In this document: positions 60,352-64,000 of the stretch, one piece after another
Layout: each line of letters starts with the position of its first letter
How positions within the stretch are numbered: the stretch's first letter is position 1
NCBI GenBank assembly: GCA_002412925.1
Contig: DHVZ01000080.1
Coordinates: forward strand, 18,411-82,410
Length of the DNA stretch: 64,000 nucleotides
Reading direction: 5' to 3'
From: Anaerolineales bacterium UBA5195
GTDB lineage: Bacteria > Chloroflexota > Anaerolineae > Anaerolineales > Villigracilaceae
The notes under the pieces: model-generated
Database searches by the model: none
Seen by the model: only the letters and a program-made list of their open reading frames with translations
Told to the model about the DNA's origin: nothing
Position numbers and translations under genes: made by a program

Positions 60352-60923
60352 TATCCAACTCCAATCAAACGCAGGTTGTCGTCAAGAATCCTGGGCGTCA
60401 TTCCACCGATAATCACAGAACGAATAATTCCGGTTTCGTCAACAAAAAAGCTGGTGGGATAAGCCCTGACCAGGTAGTCTTTTGGGCCAATTTTGCAAGC
60501 CTCGTCGATCAGCATCGGGAAAGTCAGCAAATATTCGGTGACGTAACTGAGCGCATCGATGGGCTTTTCACACTCATCAACGCCAATAATGACGAGGCGC
60601 GGCGCCCAACGGCTGTACCGGTCCTGCAAAATTGGCATTTCCTCCCGGCAAGGCCCGCACCAGGTTGTCCAGAAGTTAATCAGCCGCGGGTGACCGTTAA
60701 AATCGCTCAAACGGATCGCCTGCCCGGCAATGTTATTTAACACAAAATCTGGAGCGGGCTGGCCTGTTCTGGCAAGCGCCGGTTGCTCGTCCCCGCCAGA
60801 TTCGATCACCGAAAGAATGGTCGAGCCAAACGCCAACCCGGTGCAAAGCAAAACTGCCAGGCATAAAAACGAAGCAATCAAAGAAATCAGCGTCCCAGGC
60901 CTCCCACCGCGCTGACCAGGCAC
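60348..60923 (-). CDS. Membrane-anchored thioredoxin, TlpA/ResA type
   Basis: This 191-residue protein begins at a GTG with AAGGAG seven bases upstream. An N-terminal hydrophobic helix (LISLIASFLCLAVLLCTGLAFG) anchors it, and the thioredoxin domain should face outside. WTTWCGPCREEMPILQ holds the WCGPC active site. Residues GQPAPDFVLNNIAGQAIRLSDFNG resemble the AhpC/TSA-Redoxin entry. It lies nine bases from ccdA, its expected electron donor, and overlaps the glutaredoxin fusion gene downstream. Confidence 0.92.
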   Translation of the reverse strand: MPGQRGGRPGTLISLIASFLCLAVLLCTGLAFGSTILSVIESGGDEQPALARTGQPAPDFVLNNIAGQAIRLSDFNGHPRLINFWTTWCGPCREEMPILQDRYSRWAPRLVIIGVDECEKPIDALSYVTEYLLTFPMLIDEACKIGPKDYLVRAYPTSFFVDETGIIRSVIIGGMTPRILDDNLRLIGVGY

Positions 60924-60932
60924 ATGAGCTCC

Positions 60933-61652
60933 TTACAAGCCAAGCGACCAGCCGGGGAAAAGCGTGGCGAGGAGGTTGAACGCGCCGGTCATCAGCATGA
61001 CACCGATAATGACCATCAAGACACCCATCACAATCTCTGTATAGCGCATAACCTTAGAATATTTGCGCAAAATCGTGGTGACCCAGCCAATGCCCAGCGC
61101 GGCAATCAGGAAAGGAACCGCCAGCCCGGCAGAATAAGCGGAAAGCAAGACGGCGCCCGAAGAAATCGAGCCGCCATTCAGTGCCAGGGTCAAAATCGCG
61201 CCGAGGACCGGGCCGACACACGGCGACCAGCCCGCCGAAAAGAAAACACCCATCAATGCGGATGAAAGGTAACCCAGTTTCGGATCGGGCATCGTCTGCA
61301 TCCGGGTATCATATTCCAGGAAAGGGATGCGAATCACGCCGATCATGTGCAGGCCAAAAACGATGACGACCAAGCCGCCAATCCGGCCCAGCCAGGTGCG
61401 CAGGTCATAGAGCAGGCCACCCAGGGCAGAAGCTGCCACGCCGAGCAAGACAAACACAAGGCTGAAACCCAACACGAAAGCCAATCCGTGTGTGAAAGTG
61501 ATAAAACGGCTATTTGCGCCGCCTTCGCCGCCCGCCGCCCGCCCGCTCAAGTAACCGACGTAAGCCGGAACGAGCGCCAACACACATGGGGAGAGGAAAG
61601 AGGCCACGCCGGCGATAAACGCCAGTCCAACGGTAACATTGCCGATTTGCAT
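60933..61652 (-). CDS. ccdA: CcdA-type thiol-disulfide electron-transfer protein
   Basis: This 239-residue membrane protein has six hydrophobic helices and the paired Cys residues of the CcdA/DsbD core: FLSPCVLALVPAYVGYLSG and SAGWSPCVGPVLGAIL. It moves reducing equivalents from cytoplasmic thioredoxin to extracytoplasmic acceptors. GAGGCGAT precedes the ATG. Neighbours on the same strand are the L,D-transpeptidase upstream and TlpA-like protein downstream, which supports the reductive role. Confidence 0.95.
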   Translation of the reverse strand: MQIGNVTVGLAFIAGVASFLSPCVLALVPAYVGYLSGRAAGGEGGANSRFITFTHGLAFVLGFSLVFVLLGVAASALGGLLYDLRTWLGRIGGLVVIVFGLHMIGVIRIPFLEYDTRMQTMPDPKLGYLSSALMGVFFSAGWSPCVGPVLGAILTLALNGGSISSGAVLLSAYSAGLAVPFLIAALGIGWVTTILRKYSKVMRYTEIVMGVLMVIIGVMLMTGAFNLLATLFPGWSLGL

Positions 61653-61682
61653 ATCGCCTCGATTAAATTTTTGTCTCTGAGA

Positions 61683-62807
61683 TTAAAATGTCCGCTCGAT
61701 CACATCGACCAGGGTGCCGCCAGCGCCTTGAATCCTGCGCAAATAGGGATCTGTTGAAGTTTCAGGTGTCGCCCAACGGAAAATCCATTTGGCATCTTCT
61801 GGCAAAATATTCAGGCAGCCATGTGAGCGGGGCGTGCCAAAGTTGTTGTGCCAGAAAGTGGAGTGGATGGCCACACCAGAACCCGCAAAGAAAGTACACC
61901 AGGGAACACCCATGGTGTCATAACCGGAATCAACCGTCCCGCCCGCCATATGAATGGAGATACTTTTCCACCAGGTTTGATGTCCTTTGCCAACCGGTGT
62001 AGACCAGGTGTCGATGGGATTGCCCTGGGCATCGCGCTTTGCGCCGCTGGACATACGGCAAAAATGAACTTCTTGATTACCTTCAAAACAAGCAAGGGTC
62101 TGGTAGGTCAGGTTGGCTACAATCCGTTTCTGGGTCGGATCGACATCCGGCGAAATTGGGGTGATTTCTTCAGGGGTGATCGGACGAAAAGCCGCACCAT
62201 CAGACCACATAACGTCATTTTCATTCCCTATGAAATTATTATTATCGTCATAAATTGGATGAACAACCCGATAGGCCGGCCTGCCGGTCACTTCGCTGGT
62301 CTTGATCTGGTCGACTCGCAGCACCTGGCTGTAATACCAGCGCATGGGATAAGCCCGCTCTTTCAGATACTTCAAATATGGGGAGGAAGCTTCCGCATTT
62401 TCCAGGACAAAATCGACATACGGAACCGTCACTTCGGCCCAAAAACCGGACTGTCCTTCAGGCATGGCCTGCAAGGGCGGATTGATCTGATTCCAAACCG
62501 GCTGGACATAGGCTGAAGGCAGGAAGCCCTTGGGAGTCTCGACCCAGCGCTGGTTAATGACATTGATATCCCTGGTTTCAGCAACAACTTCCTGCAGCCA
62601 GGGAACGACCGTATCAGGATAGAGCTTCTCGGTGCCGGGGTAATCCACCCGCGGGGCAGAAATCAGGTCGAGGGTGGCAGTCAGGCGTCCCAGGCGGGGA
62701 CTCTCGGGAAACTGCACCAGGGGAAGGACGCGGCTGAAGGGACGCAGAGCCATCATCCCCGCCATTCCGCCAACCAGCTTGAGAAAATCGCGTCTTGTAA
62801 TTGTCAT
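61683..62807 (-). CDS. L,D-transpeptidase with Tat signal
   Basis: This 374-residue protein starts at MTITRRDFLKLVGG, a twin-arginine signal (RRDFLK) followed by a hydrophobic stretch. AAAAAGG precedes the ATG at 62807; a longer frame to 62927 is not supported. The YkuD catalytic motif reads HNNFGTPRSHGCLNILPEDA, with the nucleophilic Cys in SHGCLN. It forms or exchanges 3-3 cross-links in peptidoglycan or attaches lipoproteins. Tat export for such an enzyme is uncommon. It is the first gene of the long minus-strand unit to 57064. Confidence 0.9.
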   Translation of the reverse strand: MTITRRDFLKLVGGMAGMMALRPFSRVLPLVQFPESPRLGRLTATLDLISAPRVDYPGTEKLYPDTVVPWLQEVVAETRDINVINQRWVETPKGFLPSAYVQPVWNQINPPLQAMPEGQSGFWAEVTVPYVDFVLENAEASSPYLKYLKERAYPMRWYYSQVLRVDQIKTSEVTGRPAYRVVHPIYDDNNNFIGNENDVMWSDGAAFRPITPEEITPISPDVDPTQKRIVANLTYQTLACFEGNQEVHFCRMSSGAKRDAQGNPIDTWSTPVGKGHQTWWKSISIHMAGGTVDSGYDTMGVPWCTFFAGSGVAIHSTFWHNNFGTPRSHGCLNILPEDAKWIFRWATPETSTDPYLRRIQGAGGTLVDVIERTF

Positions 62808-63014
62808 AGGAAACCTTTTTAATAGTCTGGCAGCAGGCCCTGTTGGGTACACCAGCCGCCAGACTCGATGAGATTTTGACAAAGCATACCCGCAAAACGG
62901 GCAGGCGTCAATTCGGAGATTAGCCAATCATTAAGATATTAAAGCCTTAACCCGAACAAGCCGGAAAAAGCAAAACCTTTCAACACGAAGGACACAAAGA
63001 AACACAAGGAAGAC

Positions 63015-63659
63015 CTAATCAGCGAGGTAGGTTTCCAGGGCTTTGAGACAATCGGCGCCAAGCTTGTGGCCTACTTCGCTTTCGCAATAGGTCACTTGCG
63101 CGCCTGCGCCCTCCAGGAGCTGGACAGCGCGCCGGGCCATGTCGATGGGGACGATCTGATCTTGCGTACCGTGCGCCAGGAAGACGTTTTTCCCGTTTAA
63201 GCGGCCCGGCGTCAGGATCTGCTCCGCACCCTCAGGTGCAAATCCCGCCAGGCTGCCCATTTTTCCCACCCGGGCCGGGAACAACGCCCCCAGCGTGAGA
63301 GTCAGCGCCCCGCCCTGGCTGAACCCGGCCACATCGACGCTGGATGCATCCAACTGGCTGGCCGCCGCAAAACGCTCCACGAATTCGATCAGGGCCGCGA
63401 CCGAGGGGCGAAACAGGTCGACGGTGGGCCAACTCCCACGCGGGGCAGGCGCGCGCCAGGAATAGCCGCCCGGCTGGGCCAGATAAGGCGCGCGGGGGGT
63501 GACGATCCAGTACTCTGACGGGAAATGGCGGGTAAAAATCCACATGGAATTTTCGTTGCCGGTCCAGCCATGCAGGAGCAGCAAAATCCGCGGGCTGGTG
63601 CCGGGACGGACGCGCAGGGTCCAGTTTTCGAAGGTGGTTGTCGTGGTGTCAGTTTTCAT
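63015..63659 (-). CDS. Alpha/beta hydrolase, carboxylesterase/phospholipase type
   Basis: This 214-residue hydrolase has LLLHGWTGNENSMWIF as the oxyanion-hole loop and nucleophile motif AGFSQGGALTLTLG. The catalytic Asp and His sit in LAHGTQDQIVPID and EVGHKLG. It lacks a signal peptide and is probably cytoplasmic. Sequence type fits the YpfH/esterase group related to acyl-protein thioesterases. It is flanked by a palindromic repeat upstream and by decayed CACGAAGGACACAAAG repeat DNA downstream. Confidence 0.9.
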   Translation of the reverse strand: MKTDTTTTTFENWTLRVRPGTSPRILLLLHGWTGNENSMWIFTRHFPSEYWIVTPRAPYLAQPGGYSWRAPAPRGSWPTVDLFRPSVAALIEFVERFAAASQLDASSVDVAGFSQGGALTLTLGALFPARVGKMGSLAGFAPEGAEQILTPGRLNGKNVFLAHGTQDQIVPIDMARRAVQLLEGAGAQVTYCESEVGHKLGADCLKALETYLAD

Positions 63660-63671
63660 CAGGTTACCCGG

Positions 63672-63704
63672 AAGTGACAGGCACCTCAGAGGTGCCTGTC
63701 ACTT
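63672..63704. repeat. Palindromic AGTGAC-type hairpin
   Basis: AAGTGACAGGCACCTC (63672-63687) and GAGGTGCCTGTCACTT (63689-63704) form perfect 16-base arms around a single base. It lies between the esterase and small membrane-protein genes and could terminate transcription on the plus strand (TTTTTAA follows). The repeat at 13977-14035 is related. Confidence 0.75.
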
Positions 63705-63705
63705 T

Positions 63706-63933
63706 TTAATCCTTGTTGATTCTTTTGACAATCGCATCCAGCCCAAACATGAACAGATAGATCAGGCCAACCGGCACCAGCGCGCCAAGCAGGCACAGGA
63801 AACCCATCAAGGCTGCGCCAGGGCCGTAGAGCCAGGCAATCAGGCCCAGGCCGATGATGAACAGGATCAAGAGCGCGCCACCGATCAACTGAACATTGGT
63901 CTGGGTAGCATATTTGCGTAAATCGCGGGTCAT
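63706..63933 (-). CDS. Small two-helix membrane protein
   Basis: This 75-residue protein has GGAGATAAAATT upstream of the ATG. Two hydrophobic helices (VQLIGGALLILFIIGLGLIAWLY and MGFLCLLGALVPVGLIYLFMF) are separated by a short loop. A basic C-terminus (DAIVKRINKD) is probably cytoplasmic. I do not recognise the family. Its stop overlaps the end of the palindromic hairpin region. Nothing upstream is visible because the window ends. Confidence 0.7.
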   Translation of the reverse strand: MTRDLRKYATQTNVQLIGGALLILFIIGLGLIAWLYGPGAALMGFLCLLGALVPVGLIYLFMFGLDAIVKRINKD

Positions 63934-64000
63934 AATTTTATCTCCAGATTTCGGGATACAAAACCATTAAGCTCGAAAGTGTGCACGCAAAAGATGTCAG

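Overview
The window looks like chromosomal DNA of a Chloroflexota bacterium, most probably of the Anaerolineae. This is an inference from the gene mix and the style of the intergenic repeats; no rRNA or other taxonomic marker is present. The supporting features are a T-box-controlled trp operon, a short archaeal-type S-adenosylhomocysteinase, a sirtuin, multi-domain histidine kinases without response regulators, many lipoproteins, and many short palindromic intergenic repeats. I found no tRNA, rRNA, CRISPR array, insertion sequence or phage gene.

Layout. (1) 1-1932: the 3' part of a large polytopic membrane protein that runs in from the left edge. (2) 1943-10667: a complete tryptophan operon, trpE-trpS-trpG-trpD-trpC-trpF-trpB-trpA, behind a strong promoter and a T-box leader with a UGG specifier. 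Trp biosynthesis and Trp-tRNA charging are therefore controlled together by uncharged tRNA-Trp. Most gaps in the operon are filled by palindromic repeats, and one of them supplies the last codons of trpC. (3) 10702-15196: a 106-bp palindromic element, an unknown two-TM protein, and, convergent to it, an Hsp70-like ATPase lying downstream of a coiled-coil protein with a gyrase-A-C-terminal-like beta-propeller. I consider this the best candidate for an undescribed system. (4) 15424-21257: a branched-chain amino acid type ABC importer (livK, terminator, livHMGF) followed by VOC and PNPOx-fold genes. (5) 21259-28717: a sirtuin; an ABC-2 exporter (ATPase, DUF2785 protein, two permeases); a second PNPOx-fold protein; an M1-like peptidase lipoprotein; and two tandem small secreted proteins. 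(6) 28807-35622: a deoxynucleoside kinase, pirin, Nudix hydrolase, two membrane histidine kinases and a YbaK deacylase. (7) 35733-42338: a large membrane protein, TypA/BipA, a transglutaminase-like lipoprotein, a second copy of the 106-bp palindrome, and a hemolysin-III protein. (8) 42541-50108: an ABC-F ATPase behind a possible attenuator with a 34-codon upstream ORF, a REC-PAS-GAF-kinase, a beta-lactamase-fold hydrolase, and a PTPS-related membrane protein. (9) 50211-53732: S-adenosylhomocysteinase, a PfkB kinase and MtnA, a cluster that recycles products of SAM use. (10) 53850-56994: a lytic transglycosylase lipoprotein with helical repeats and a methyltransferase-like membrane protein. (11) 57064-62807, minus strand: L,D-transpeptidase, CcdA, TlpA-like thioredoxin, glutaredoxin-DUF2085 fusion, PgeF/YfiH, YggS, YggT and DUF167, apparently one long transcription unit for cell-wall, redox and PLP homeostasis. 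(12) 63015-63933: an esterase and a small membrane protein.

Two regulatory patterns recur. Four genes have a -10 box exactly six bases before the ATG and no usable ribosome binding site, which suggests leaderless transcription. Most convergent or tandem gene ends carry strong, often bidirectional hairpin terminators. All functional calls rest on motifs read by eye; no database search was possible.
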